A model generated the notes under the pieces. It was not told the origin of the DNA, ran no database searches, and saw only the letters and a program-made list of their open reading frames with translations. Below are positions 1-11,679 of a stretch of 64,000 nucleotides of DNA, one piece after another. The first letter of the stretch is position 1. Each line of letters opens with the position of its first letter. Origin of the DNA: Peribolospora baueri (lineage: Eukaryota > Basidiomycota > Peribolosporomycetes > Peribolosporales > Peribolosporaceae); the NCBI GenBank assembly GCA_029717555.1, contig JAMDHS010000025.1:124001-188000 (forward strand), read 5' to 3'. The position numbers and the translations under genes were made by a program.

Positions 1-1003
1 GCTGTTGCCATAGTCCCCTCGTCGTCACAGCGCCCCTTCTTGACCCTCATCGCTCGTCGTCGCACATAACCACTATCGGCCCTTGGAGTCGGGGCGAAGA
101 AACAAACGACGTGCCTTGACTAGCGCTAATCTCATCAGTTGAAGAACCTGCTACCCATCTGATGGGGCTGAATAGAACATCCCGAAGCGCGTATCGTCGT
201 TGGGCTCCTTCGCTGATCGGGCCACTCAGCAGAGGCGGACGCTCAGAAGCAGGGGTATCCATTCACCGGTAAGGCTCTGTCTGAAGCATCCTTCTCGGTA
301 TTTCCCCAACCCTTCTCCGCAATATATCAGCCGTCAAGTGATCCTCTCCAGTCGTCAAGGCGATCTGAAAAAAAAAGACGCAAAAGGGTCGCCTGCGATG
401 CTAACGGACAAAGAAGAGGAGCCCGCCGACCTCGAGCATACAGCGTCGGCATCCGCGGCAAGCTTCTGCCCTCCCCTCGGACGAGATGCAACTTGTTTGA
501 TGCCGGAGCGACGAAGGACAACAAGCAAGGTATGAAAGGAATCAGTATCTAGTCACCGCAAGCACTCTGCAAGGCCCAGCTCAGACTCGAGTTGAGAAAG
601 GTCGACGCCCAGGCGGCCCACCGACTGAAGAACCATCGTCCTCATGAGCACATGCGCGTGCAATGCATTTTGGTCACGTGCTCGCCAAGTGGCCCGACCA
701 CCAGCGCCTTTCACGCTCTTCCCCTCCCTCTCCTTCCGCCATCAGATTTCCCCCGCAAACCTCCACCCCCGCATGCCCTGTCTGTATCGCGGGGTACACG
801 TATACTAGGCCAGACAAGCAGAACGGCACGCAACGCTCAGCAACCCATCGCTTCTGGTCCGCCTGGATGCTTTGAGGTGAGCTTCCCCGTCTGCGCGGTA
901 CTTTCGCCATCTCGCTTTTCCCCCCGCTGACCTCCTGAGTCGATCTTCCGCGGTCATCTCACCCCGCTACACCACTCTTCGACGTGCGCAGTCACGAGCT
1001 GTC
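1..1003. other. Left-end intergenic DNA and upstream region of the bHLH gene
   Basis: I see no recognisable gene here. A 71-codon reading frame on the minus strand (47-262) and some plus-strand frames of about 110 codons are open, but none resembles a family I know and none has convincing context. The stretch from about 540 to 1003 is the likely promoter and leader of the bHLH gene. It carries one CACGTG E-box at 675-680 and pyrimidine-rich leader sequence from about 700. Confidence 0.5.
675..680. promoter_or_regulatory. CACGTG E-box upstream of the bHLH gene
   Basis: A perfect CACGTG palindrome lies 324 bases before the start codon of a bHLH factor whose basic region has the residues that normally read this very site. 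Autoregulation is possible but is inference only. Confidence 0.35.
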
Positions 1004-3011
1004 ATGATGGAGCAACCTGAGACTCAGCCTCCCTTCCAGCCCACCTTGGGTCCTGGGCCTGCGGACACCTTCGACTTGGGAGACGCCCAGCAGCCTTCCA
1101 CTTCGTTTACGTCCTCCTCGCCAATGTCGTCTGACGTTCCGACTGAAGCTGCCGGCAACCCGCTCTTCACGCCGCTAGAGTCACAGTACATGGCCGAATC
1201 GATGCGCAACATGGACGTCTTCGACCCGTTTTCTGCCTCAGCAGCAGCAGAAGCAGCAGCAGCAGCAGGAGGCTCTGCGAGCTCCGGACAGACGTTCCAG
1301 GGCCCGCCGGCCATGTATCCGCCGACCTCTGGGCCTAACCCCTTCGGCATGTCGACGAAGGACGGCTCTCTAAATGTGGACGAATTGCCCCTTTACCCTC
1401 CTGCCGCCTCAACCAGCCTGCCCTTGCGTTCATTCGCCCAGCCGGGCATGCCCCGCGAGGGCTACAGCGAGCAGCACGTTGCGGCCAGCTCGAGGCTAAG
1501 CCTTTTGACTGCCTTCGCACCCAACAGCGATGTTGCTATGAGGATAGACAGGGAGGTGCGCGAAGAGCAAGAACGGTATAAGTGGGATCGCCGGGGACAG
1601 GCGGGAGGAAGGAACAGCTTCAGTGGTTTCGTGCACGGAGGAGGCGCGCATATCCTCGAGGGCGGACTGGGCTATGGCGTCCCGCACCCCAGAGCACAAA
1701 GCTTCTCTAGCGGTAGCGGACCCGGAAGCTCCTCTTTCACCTCTTCTCTTTCTTCCGCAATAAACGCTCCCGACACGCGAGAACGTCCGTCCAGCGCCTC
1801 CTCTTCTTCCCGCTCCGGATCGCTGAATGGTCGGTTAGGCGACTCCCTCATTGCCCTCGGCCTCAGCTTTCCTTCGTCTCATACCTTCCCCGCTGCGCCT
1901 CGCGCCCAAGGGATGGTCGTCGAATCCCCTTCGGCGCCATCTGCGACGACGACCGCCACTTTCTCTACCAGCCTTCCTCACACATATCGCGGCTCGAGCA
2001 GGACTTCTTGGGCGTTGCCCACGAATCCGTCGCCAGAAGGCTCAGATGGCCTGTCCGCCACACGCGTTGAATCTTCTCAGCGTCCTTCCGGAAAGCGACG
2101 ACGAGGTTCAAAATTGACGTCTGGCTCCGGAGACGTGACGATGGAGGAGGCCGTGACGACACCGTCGTCCGCACCGAAGGAAGATGCGCAAAGCCAAGGC
2201 CGGTCTCTTACGTTAGGCGAACGGTCCGAGACTGGAGTGGCTTCTGCGCCGGACGCCACAACGTCTTCCAGAGGGAGGGCAGCATCCACTGCAGCAACGG
2301 CAGCAACAAAAGTGACGGTTTCGACTTTGAACGCCAACGCCGCCCATAACTCTCTATCGCGCTCGCCAGGGCGCCCTGCCTCCTCCGAGGCGACGGATGC
2401 GACGTCCACACCCACCTCGAACGCCACCAAAGGGTCCAAACAACCGCACGTTCTGCTCACCGAAGCGGAGAAGCGAGCGAACCACATCGCGTCGGAGCAG
2501 AAGCGACGAGCCAACATCCGGAGAGGCTACGAAGGGCTGTGCGACATCGTGCCGCCGTTGAGGGAGGCACTGGAGAGAGAGGCGGAGAAGGAGAGGATGA
2601 GGGCTTTGGAGGAGGTCGAGGAGGAACAGGGAGGTGGGGAGGATGAAGGAAGCGGAGCGGGGGAGGAAGGGGCGAAGAAGAGGAAGAGGGGGAAGAGGAG
2701 GAAGGAGGACGCTGGGTGCGAGATCGGAGGGGAGAAGATCGATGGTAGGGCGGGCCCTAGGAGCGAGTTTATCGTATTGACAAAATGTGAGTGGGACCGG
2801 TGTTTCTATTTCTCTTTCCCGTCGTCTCCCTCCTGCGGAAGACCTGTGCTCATACGACACCTAATTTCTCCTCAATTCTGTGACCTTCCCAGCCGTCGAG
2901 TACCTCCGCGAACAGCTGCATTACCACAAAGCGCTGCTACGGCAGATTGAAGAGGTCAAGGCTCTGCAGGGAGGAGGTGGCAGTATCAACGGGATCGTCT
3001 TGACTTCGTAG
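1004..3011 (+). CDS. bHLH transcription factor with C-terminal leucine zipper-like helix
   Basis: Predicted nuclear DNA-binding regulator of 633 aa. Exons are 1004-2786 and 2893-3011; the intron has a GTGAGT donor and a CCCAG acceptor. The first ~490 residues are Ser/Thr/Pro/Ala-rich and probably disordered. The bHLH starts near residue 494 (NHIASEQKRRANIRRG). It has the His-Glu-Arg spacing of the class that binds CACGTG, and helix 1 runs through YEGLCDIVPPL. Helix 2 (SVEYLREQL) lies mostly in exon 2 and runs into a heptad-like tail (HYHKALLRQIEEVKAL). The loop between the helices is about 75 residues long and strongly charged. The fold resembles fungal Ino4- or Tye7-like factors, but I cannot name an orthologue. 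The gene stands alone, upstream of CSN2 on the same strand. Confidence 0.85.
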
Positions 3012-3374
3012 CCGAGGTATAGCGGGATCGCCGACGGAACGGTCTGCGCTTCGCGCATCCTGGTCATTGTTTCCTCCCTGTTGATCACATGTACACCCAC
3101 TTGCTTGCAATTCCCTTTTCCGCCTTTCGAGCTTCCTTCGCACCATGTTCCATTCTAGCCTGTAACAATAGCCGTGCCTTCGTAGTCAAGCGTGCCTCGT
3201 AGCTGTCAGTGGTCGTCCGATATTGGACGTGTGTTGTGGCCGTACGCGGCGATGAGCGACGCGAGCGAGTGATCGGTCCTCGGCGGAACCAACCGTCGCC
3301 TCTTGAGCTGACCACCACCACTCGCTCTAGTGCCACGTCCGTCAGTCCGTCATTGCGAGCGATTGACAGGCATA
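3012..3374. other. Intergenic region between the bHLH gene and CSN2
   Basis: This stretch holds the 3' end of the bHLH transcript and the promoter of CSN2. I see no coding sequence or clear element. Confidence 0.5.
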
Positions 3375-5828
3375 ATGTCGGACGATGAGGTGGGTGCTCG
3401 CTTTGTGAGGCAGTATGGTGCTCCAGTGGAGACGAGCTCTGAGGTCCTCACTTTGTTTGCCGCAGATTTACATGGATGATGATGAGGTGAGCCAAGCGAC
3501 TCCGTCTCAAGGGATGCCGTCCTCCCATGCTCAGAGAGATGCCATCGGCCTCGCTTTGCTCGCTACCGTTACCAGGATTATGGATTTGACTATGAAGATG
3601 AAGGGTCGGAGGAGGGAGATTCGGACTTGGAAAACAAGTACTACCATGCCAAAGGTCCGTGTCATGCTGCGCCGAAGGAAAAGGAACCGGCAAAGCGCGC
3701 GAACAGCCTCCCGTGCTATGCGCCGGCAACTGACTCTCCTTCTTACTCTACTTTGTGCGCCACCAGGATTGAAGGAGGACGGACCCGAAGTAGCTCTCAA
3801 GGCTTTTCAAGACGTCGTGGACTCTGAGCCTGAGAAGGGCGACTGGTGAGATTGGACGCCTTGGCTTTCGGCTTCCTACCCGTTCTTGCGCTTGTGATGG
3901 CCTGGTGGCTCCTCTGACATATGTCCGGCGTCCTCATATGCAGGGGTTTTAAGGCGCTCAAGCAAATGACCAAGATCAACTTTCATAAAGGCAACCATGC
4001 AGCCGCGCTCGGGACGTACAAGCAGCTGTTGACCTACACCAAGAGCTCTGTGACTCGCAAGTGGGTATCACTGGCGATTTCAAGTCTTGGTCTGGCTGTA
4101 CAGCTTACACCATGTCCGCCTCCCTCGCCCATTTAGCTATTCGGAGAAGTCGATCAACAACATTCTCGACTATGTCTCCAACTCGACGAACGTCGACATG
4201 CAGTTCATGGAGGAGTTCTACAGCGTCACCAAAGAGGCCCTCGAGGAGGCGCGCAATGAGCGTTTGAGCGTCAAGACAAACCTCAAGTTGGCGAAGCTGT
4301 GGTTGGACAGGAAGGAGTACGGGAGATTGAACAAGGCAAGTTGGTCGTTAAAGTCTTCGACCTGCCTTTCCTGGATCGGGAAGACTGAAGTGAACGGGGA
4401 CGATCTGCACCCTCATTCCACTTGCAGATCCTTCGCGACCTGCACGCGTATTGCCGAACAGAAGACGGTGAGGACGACCAGTCCAAGGGCACGATTTTGT
4501 TGGAGATTTTTGCTCTGGAGATCCAGATGTATGGAGAGATGAAGGATTACAAGCGGCTAAAGGTGAGACGCATCGGCCGTGCGTGGTTAGGGAGGAAGGC
4601 GAAGGGCAGGCGACAGACTCTTCTCGCCATGCATGCGGACAGGAAACGTACAACCAAACTCTCCAAGTGAAGAGCGCAATTCCGCACCCCAAGATCATGG
4701 GTGTCATTCGTGAATGCGGCGGCAAGATGCACATGGGAGAAAGTGAGCAGACGTCGAGCGCTCACGTCCTATCACCGCGCTGACATTCCTCCCTGCGCTC
4801 CCTCCGTTCTCCGCCTTTCAGAGGAATGGTCTAAGGCACAGGTCGACTTCTTCGAGTCATTCCGCAATTACGACGAAGCGGGCAGTCCTCAGCGGATACA
4901 GGTGCTCAAGTACCTCGTTCTGGCCAACATGCTCATGGCGAGCGATATCAACCCGTTCGACAGTCAAGAGACTAAGCCGTGAGTGGGAGGTTTCCCGCGC
5001 GCAGGCGTGATGTGCTCTTTGTGCACGGCGAGACGATGGGCGATCGTGCGAGAGCAATCGGACTGAACGGAATTCACCTGTGTCGTATTGACCTCGCACG
5101 CAGGTATAAAAACGATCCTGAGATTGCGGCCATGACTAGCCTGGTGCAAGCGTACCAGCGACGAGAAGTGCACGAAGCGGAACGCGTTTTGAGAGGTGCG
5201 CCCGTCCTTTTGTTCTTGCAGTGAAAATATGGTCGATTGGAACTGAGCGCTCCGGCTTTTTTTTTTTATTATCGAACGTGTGTCGATCAGAGAACCGGTC
5301 GACGATTATGGACGATCCTTTCATCCGAACGTACATTGACGACGTCTTGCGCACGCTTCGGACGCAATACCTGATAGATCTGATCAAACCTTACGAGCGC
5401 ATGGAGCTTAGCTTCTTGGCGAGGGTGCGTATTGCTGCTTTGTTCGTCGCGCGGTCCTTTGCTTATCGACCTTACTTTGGCCCCGAATTTTTTTGGCGTC
5501 TTCAGCATCTCAACGTCATGGTCGCCGAAGTAGAAGACCTGTTGATCTCGCTGATCCTGAACGGCCACGTGAAGGGCCGGATCGATCAGATCCACCAGCG
5601 TTTGGAGCTGGACAGAGGGTGCGTGACGAGGCGTCTCAAGGCGTCGCTATAGGTCAGGATGCGCAAAGTATAGACGACGAACAAGGCTAAATGGGGCCCT
5701 CCCTTTCCGCTCTCTCATCCCGATCGATTTTCTTTAGGCACTCGCTCAACTCTCGCCGCTACACGGCGCTGAGTCGTTGGACGTCGGCGATGGCGCAGCT
5801 GCAGAGCGTGGTCGTGCAAAAGGTGTGA
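3375..5828 (+). CDS. CSN2: COP9 signalosome complex subunit 2
   Basis: Subunit of the COP9 signalosome, which removes Nedd8 from cullin-RING ligases; this subunit contacts the cullin. There are 13 exons: 3375-3389, 3466-3486, 3576-3654, 3767-3845, 3944-4060, 4137-4335, 4428-4562, 4643-4742, 4822-4978, 5104-5195, 5291-5424, 5506-5618 and 5738-5828. They encode 443 aa, the same length as human CSN2. Landmarks in order are an acidic N terminus, [98 protein letters not shown] and a C-terminal PCI domain with [13 protein letters not shown]. The exon 6 donor is AAG|GCAAGT, a GC-AG intron, and it is the only choice that keeps [11 protein letters not shown] in frame. Confidence 0.95.
4336..4427 (+). 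other. GC-AG intron in CSN2
   Basis: The intron begins GCAAGT directly after AAG and ends TTGCAG. AG|GCAAGT is the textbook consensus for the rare GC donor class. The nearest GT (GTTGGT, just downstream) would break the frame of the conserved protein. Confidence 0.85.
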
Positions 5829-6813
5829 AGGGCGGAGAGTGGAGGGACGGGACGGTGACGATCGCATGCGTTTTGTTTTTGTTCCTTGCCCGTGTTCGTC
5901 GTCGTGTCCGATAGCGACCGACCGAGCGTTGGTCTCTGGCGCCTTGGCCGGTTGAGGGGTGGTGTATACTACGATACGAGCACGGCATGTCGGCAGCCGT
6001 CATCTGCTTTTTGGTAGAGAAGTGGACGATTCATGTGTCTGCCTGTGTTGTCGGGCTGGGGTAGGCGGTGTGAGGAGAGGGCTCGGGTTTGTCTCTCTTC
6101 TCTCTCCCTCTCTCGTTCGTTCTCTTGCTCTCCCGATGCGGTCTGGTCGATCCGTCCGTCGTATAGCTTAGCGGACGCAGCGACGTCAGCGGAAGAGTCG
6201 GACCGGCGAGTGATCGGGCCGCGGGCCGTCAGAGGAAGAAGCCAGAGTCGAAGGTCTCGGGTGGGTGGAGGTTCGTCTCGTCCATCGTCGTCCACGTCCG
6301 TCGTCCGTCGTCCATCGGTTATCATACCATCGCTCGGCGCTCAGTCGGCTCCGGAAAGACAAGGCAGCGAGGAAAGGGCAAGGCCGTTCGTCGTTCCATC
6401 AAACGCGCCCCAGATCCGCTCGCTTCTTTGCTTCACCACATCACCACATCACCACCACCAAAACCCACTCGCACGCAACCCGCCGAGGCGCGGTTCGTTG
6501 GACTCCTCGTTGAGACGGCGCGATTTTCACTTCAGTCGCTGACGCCGACGACGCGCACGCCGAGCCAAGCCAAGCCAAACCTGTCCACCTTGTCCTTCTC
6601 CTCCATCTCGCGAGCCAACAACGGCAAGAAGGGAAGAACAGCATACATATCATCTGATCTGATCTGATACCACCCTGGCCACCTCGCCTTCCCTTCGTCC
6701 ACCCTATACCTCGTTCGTCCACTCGCTTCCTTTCCTCCCTTCTCCACGTCCACTCCGGAGGCCCACTCTCCCAGGCACGCCGCCCCGGGCCACCACCACC
6801 GATCACGCCCACC
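5829..6813. other. Intergenic region and long leader before the Sec14-like gene
   Basis: Nearly 1 kb without a recognisable gene. The right half (about 6250-6813) is C/T-rich on the plus strand and looks like promoter plus 5' leader. It includes a short TCTGA-type tandem repeat near 6652-6670. The open frames on both strands here are low-complexity and match nothing I know. Confidence 0.5.
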
Positions 6814-8678
6814 ATGCCTCTCTCCGTCCGCCTCTCCAAGTCCAAGTCCGCCGGCTCCACTCCCGCCAGCCCGGCCCCTCCCTCTAGCCTCTCGAGCGTC
6901 TCCGGCGATGCCACCCCGGGGACGACCGACGCGACGTCACGCAGCCCCAGCTCGCCCTCCATGCCCCCCGGCCCGCGCCGCGTCATCTTCGAGGAGCCAG
7001 AGCAGCACTGTAAACCGCCTCCTCCGCCACAGCTGACGCCGCAACAGCGCTCGATGCTCAACTCCATGATCTCTCACTTCCAAGCCATAGACGACGACCC
7101 CGCCCACCCCGGCTTCCCCGTCTCTGGCATCCACCGTGCTGGGTCGGGAGAGAAGCGGAGGCTGACGGATTGGGAAAAGATGAGGCTCTTTAGCCGAGAG
7201 AGTATGCTCAGGTATTTGAGGGCGACTAAATGGAATCTGGACGAGGCGAAGAAGCGGCTCGTCTCGACGGTCGTTTGGAGGAGGGAGTATGGCGTGAGTG
7301 TGGGCCTTTTTTTTTTTTTTTTTGACGCCTGACCGAACGTGTTTCCGTATCTCCTACGCCGACCAGGTGGACGAGCGCAAGCCGGAAGACGTGGAAGTGG
7401 AAGGCGAGACGGGCAAGGAGACAGTGATCGGCTTTGACAACATGCGTCGGCCGCTGCACTACATGCATCCTCACTCGCAGGTGAGCGCGTCCGTCGTCGG
7501 AAACGTCTCAGCTTGGAGAGTCGAGTCGAGTGTGAACGCGTCTCCTTTTTATCTTCACAGAACACGGAGGAATCGCCGCGACAGATGCAGTTCGCCGTGT
7601 TCATCCTCGAACGGTGCATCGACATGCAGCCGCCTGGGGTGGAGCAGCTGGCTTTGCTGATCAACTTTGAGAACAAGGCCCGGAACCCGACTTCTATCGT
7701 GCGTTGACCGCGGGCGAGGCTGCCTTGCGGTTTTAATCTGACTTTTGTCCTTCTTCTCCTCGACGATGCAGAGCAACGCAAAGATGATGCTCTACGTGTT
7801 GCAGAACCACTACGTGGAGAGGCTCGGTGTCGCGCTCTGCATCCGCGTCCCATGGGTCTTCAAGGGTTTTTGGACCGTCATCAGCCCGGTGAGTGATGTC
7901 GCGGAGCTGGCTCGAACGCTGAGCTGGCGTCTCACTGCTTGGAATACGTTCCCACACAGTTCATCGACCCGGTCACCCGATCAAAGTGCCTCTTCGACGA
8001 CGACATCAAGGACGCTGTCCCGCCCAACCAGCTCGACAAGGAGTTGTGCGTTCGAGCGGTCGCAGCGCGCTTTCCTTTTTTTCGTTCGTCGACGCGGCCG
8101 AGCTGACGCACCGCACCGTCTCATCCTCGTCCTCCTTTATCCTTTCTCTGGCGCGATCGCTTCGATGTGACAGCGGCGGCGAATTAGACTTTGAATACGT
8201 TCACGCTGAGTACTGGCCGTCGCTCATCGACGCATGCGACCGGAGACGGGCGGCGATGCTGGAACGCTTCCTCTCGCCGAAGTGTGGGGCGCGCGTAGGC
8301 GCGTCGGAGTGGATCATTAAGGGCGGCGAGCCGGAGGACGAGCACGTCACTGCGCTGCGTTGCGACGTAGACGTGGACGACGTCGTCTCGGCGGACGCGA
8401 ACGGGAAGGAGGAAGGGTCGGAAGCGAGAGAGACGGAGACGGAGACCTCGTCGGCCGGCCGTGCGCCGTTGCTTACCGTACCCGGAGCGGGGGCGGGAGG
8501 AGCGGAGAGCACGAGCGCGAGCGAGCTGGAGAAGTTCGTCACGCCTGCAGAGACGCCGGGAGATTTGATGGGTTTGGTCGACGGCGTGATGTCGGAGCAG
8601 GCGAAGGGACAACCGACTCGGGCGGGCGTGGAGGAGGCCAAGATAGACGACGGGCGGTCGGGCGAAGCCCAGCCGTAG
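6814..8678 (+). CDS. Sec14-like phosphatidylinositol transfer protein (Pdr16/Pdr17 type)
   Basis: CRAL-TRIO lipid-transfer protein of 479 aa, expected to exchange phosphatidylinositol between membranes. In yeast the Pdr16/17 group affects sterol and lipid composition and azole tolerance. Exons are 6814-7293, 7367-7480, 7561-7698, 7772-7888, 7960-8045 and 8174-8678. The start sits in CCACCATGC. A disordered Ser/Pro N terminus is followed by the CRAL-TRIO-N helix (residues ~125-160, MLRYLRATKWNLDEAKK). The lipid-binding lobe (~170-330) includes TGKETVIGFDNMRRP, QNTEESPRQ, VPWVFKGFWTVISPFIDP and FGGELDFEYVHAEYWP. The last ~110 residues are acidic and low-complexity. Intron 1 contains a run of 17 T at 7307-7323. 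The assignment to the Pdr16/17 branch rests on the family pattern; the exact paralogue is unsure. Confidence 0.9.
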
Positions 8679-9155
8679 CAACCCGGCGTGATCGTCTTTC
8701 CTTACGGACACACACACTCTCCCGATCCCTCTCTTTTAGAAGCGTCCCGTCTTAGCCCCGACGGTACCTTGCCTGCACACTACACTACACATTTCCACAG
8801 AGCAGGCGAACTCGCTCGCAAAGTCGGTCCTCGGTCGTCGCTCCCATTCCATCGCCACCCGATCCCATGCCATGCGACCCATCTGCGCTCCGTTAGTTCC
8901 TTCTTTACGCTACGCTCGTTCCTTCCTTTATCCCGCACCTCTCTCCGCTTTTGTGGACGCACCCCCCCCCCCCCCACCTCAGTTTGGCTTCCGGTAGATT
9001 GTTTCCAGGACTTGGATTTGGATTTGGAAGGGAAAGGGTAAGGGAGTAGGAGAAAGGGAATGAATGTATGTTGGAGTGGAGACGGGCCGTGGTCGAGGCG
9101 GGCGAGCTAAGGCTACACCACACATACACAGAAAGGAAGGAGGAGTGACAGGCGA
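8679..9155. other. Convergent 3' intergenic region with poly-C tract
   Basis: The region lies between the 3' ends of the Sec14-like gene and the minus-strand ankyrin gene. It is C/T-rich and contains an uninterrupted run of 14 C at 8962-8975. No gene is seen. Confidence 0.5.
8962..8975. repeat. Poly-C run
   Basis: Fourteen consecutive cytosines in the convergent intergenic region. Such runs are length-unstable and error-prone in sequencing. Confidence 0.8.
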
Positions 9156-9602
9156 TCAGGGCGAGCTCGGTTCCGCGTCAGCGGGAGACTCGAAGAGGAC
9201 GGCAAAGTCGTCCCTCTTAAAGATGCGCGCCGCGTCGACGGCAGAAGGCGTACCGGCGTGCGGGTCCGCGCCAGCGTCAACGAGGGCCTTGACGACATCT
9301 CGAAAGCCCTTGAAGACGGCGCCTGCGAGGGGCGACTGTCCGCGATCGTTTACGCGGTTCGGATCAGCGCCGCGGTCGAGCAAGACCTCGACGGCGTGGA
9401 CGTGGCCGTGGTAAGCGGCGAGCATGAGCAGCGTGTCGCCGTTCTGGTTCGTTAGGTTGGCAGGCGCGCCGGCGGTGAGGTAGGTTGAGAGCGTGGAGGC
9501 ATCGCCTTGCCGGGCGAGGTCGTAGAGCTTTGTTGCGAGGTTGATTACCTCGTCTGGGATGGTGCGCGAGGCGGGCGGCACGGTTGCGGTTGTCGTGGGC
9601 AT
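9156..9602 (-). CDS. Small ankyrin-repeat protein
   Basis: Single-exon gene of 148 aa. It consists almost wholly of ankyrin repeats: an entry helix (IPDEVINLATKLYDLARQGD), then NLTNQNGDTLLMLAAYHGH, LLDRGADPNRVNDRGQSPL and ALVDAGADPHAGTPSA, with a short acidic tail. This layout matches a compact ankyrin protein found widely in fungi whose partner is not established; the repeats imply protein binding. The start ATG at 9602 is the first in frame before the conserved part. No signal peptide or membrane segment is visible. It points away from the very long leader region to its right, so the two genes may share upstream DNA. Confidence 0.85.
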   Translation of the reverse strand: MPTTTATVPPASRTIPDEVINLATKLYDLARQGDASTLSTYLTAGAPANLTNQNGDTLLMLAAYHGHVHAVEVLLDRGADPNRVNDRGQSPLAGAVFKGFRDVVKALVDAGADPHAGTPSAVDAARIFKRDDFAVLFESPADAEPSSP

Positions 9603-10273
9603 GGCGAGCGCTTGGACGGGTGGTGAGGGGACTGACGAAGTCGGTCGTCGCTACTTGTGCGGGATCGGCTGCGGATCGCATGTTCCTGCTCCCCTCTCTC
9701 TATTCAGCCGCACTCGCAAGTGAGAAGACGACGCTGAATGGATCTTTCGTCGAAGGAGAGTCTCTGCTTTCGTCTCTCTCTCGTGTATGCTCTATGCTCG
9801 TCCCTCCCTCGTTTTCGTTCGCTTGCTCGCCTTGGGCCTGCCAGACCTGACTGACGCCAATTAAGCGGCTGGCGGCTGACGGCGACGGCGACGGCGACGG
9901 CGACGGTTCGTCTTGCTCATCAACGCCTCCCGGAGCGCCATCTTGCTCGGACGAGTGGTACACACACACACACACACAGAGGGAGCGACGAGACGAGCGA
10001 GCGCCGCGGACGCTGTGCCAACCCGGCCGGCTTCTCCGCTCTCCTCGTATCTTCCCTCCCGGGTGCGAGCGTTGATCGTGTCGGAAGCGGCGTGGAAGAA
10101 TGAGGGAGGATAGACAGACGTGAGTAGGATGGGCGGAGAGGAGGGAGAGCGTCGTGGGCGGAACAACACCACCCAGCGCCGCGGGCGACCTATCTACCGC
10201 GTCGCCCTCGACCGGCGCGACACGTCTGGCGCAGCGCCCTTGCTTGTTGGACGATGGACGGGACAGGAGGGAG

Positions 10274-10305
10274 AAGGAAGGAAGGAAGGAAGGAAGGAAG
10301 GAAGG
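10274..10305. repeat. AAGG tetranucleotide microsatellite
   Basis: About eight tandem GAAG/AAGG units in the Arf-GEF upstream region. Confidence 0.85.
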
Positions 10306-11655
10306 CATCCATCCATCCTCTCGCTTCTAATCTCAGCGCAGCGTCCTCACGCGACACCATCCATCGATCGATCCCCAAGGAGGCGGTTCGGATGCAAGGC
10401 CGGACGGACGGCTGCTCACCTCGCTCGCTCGCTCATCAATCAATCAATCAATCAGAGCGAAACGAACGGGCCCAAGGAAACCGTTCCGAGAAGACGACGA
10501 CGACGGTGGCGCCGTTTGGGCGTCACCCGAAAAGACTCCACGTCCATGTTCCCTTCGCTCGACACTCCCTCCCTCCGTCCTTCTTTCTAGCCACCCGTGG
10601 CGTGCGTGCGTGCCTGACCAGACCAGAGCAGACCAGACCCCGAGGCGTCGAGGAAAAGGAGGCACGGGTGAACGGCGTCGAACTCGAACTCGCTTCAAGC
10701 GTCCTAAGAAAAGACAAAGACAGACGATGAGCGACGCGCCGCGACGACAGAGCAAACCACACCACACCGCCTACGCTATTCTAGCTCGTTCACCAAGCGA
10801 ACCACGCGACGGGGTCGGTTGGCGAAGAAGTAGGAACGAGGAGTAGCTAGGAACAGCAGTAGAGTAGCTAGGAACGAGGAACGGGCGAGGGAAACCAGAA
10901 AAGGAAGGACCCGTCGGTGCGTGCGCCCAGGTGCATTGCATCCTCGGGAAGGCCAAGGGGAGGAGCAGGACAGCGGGGCCGCCAGGTTTCTATGCGCAGA
11001 GCAGCGGGCGAGGCGGTGATGTGGTGTCGTCTGCGTGTACACGCATTGTGTGGGGTCTATGCGTATGCATGTACACGAGCTCGCATAGATACATACATAC
11101 ATACACACTGCGTGTAACTACGGCCTCCTTCTTTCTTCTTTCTTATCTGTTTGGCGCGGCCGCGGCGACCGTCGTCGTACAACTAAACTGTACACTGTAT
11201 GTACACTGTTCGCACTCACATAATCATAATAAAAATGAATGGTCATGCCGCAGTCGCAGTCGCACAAGACGAGAAATCGCCGCCTGCGTCCGGCGCCGTC
11301 GTCGCTTCCACCGTTCGCCCCTCTTCTGTCTGTCTGTCTGTCTGTCGTCGCCGCCGGCCCTTCCTTGCTTCCTTCCTTACTTCCACCTTTCCCCATATCC
11401 TTCTCTCCCCGCTCCACTCCATCCTCCGTATCCCTTCTCCGCGTCGTCCGAGTACAGCAGAGAGCGCAGCAAGCACGCCCGAGCCTTCACTTCATCTCCG
11501 CCTCCTCGCCCGCTCGCCGGCTTCCTGAGATGCGTCCCTCTTCCCCCCCCACCTCCTCCTGACGCTCTCTCTCCCCCTTTCCTTTTCATCTCCACTCCAC
11601 CCATCTCCATCTTCCTCTCCAACTCACCACCACGCTCGCCCGTTCTTTTCCTCTT

Positions 11656-11679
11656 TCTCTCTCTCTCTCTCTCTCTCTC
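11656..11679. repeat. CT dinucleotide microsatellite
   Basis: About twelve CT units inside a longer pyrimidine tract before the Arf-GEF coding region. Confidence 0.85.

Noticed and set aside
9879-11679. Repeats read as a CRISPR array or mobile element
   Set aside because: They are short 2-6 base microsatellites without spacers, terminal repeats or associated genes.
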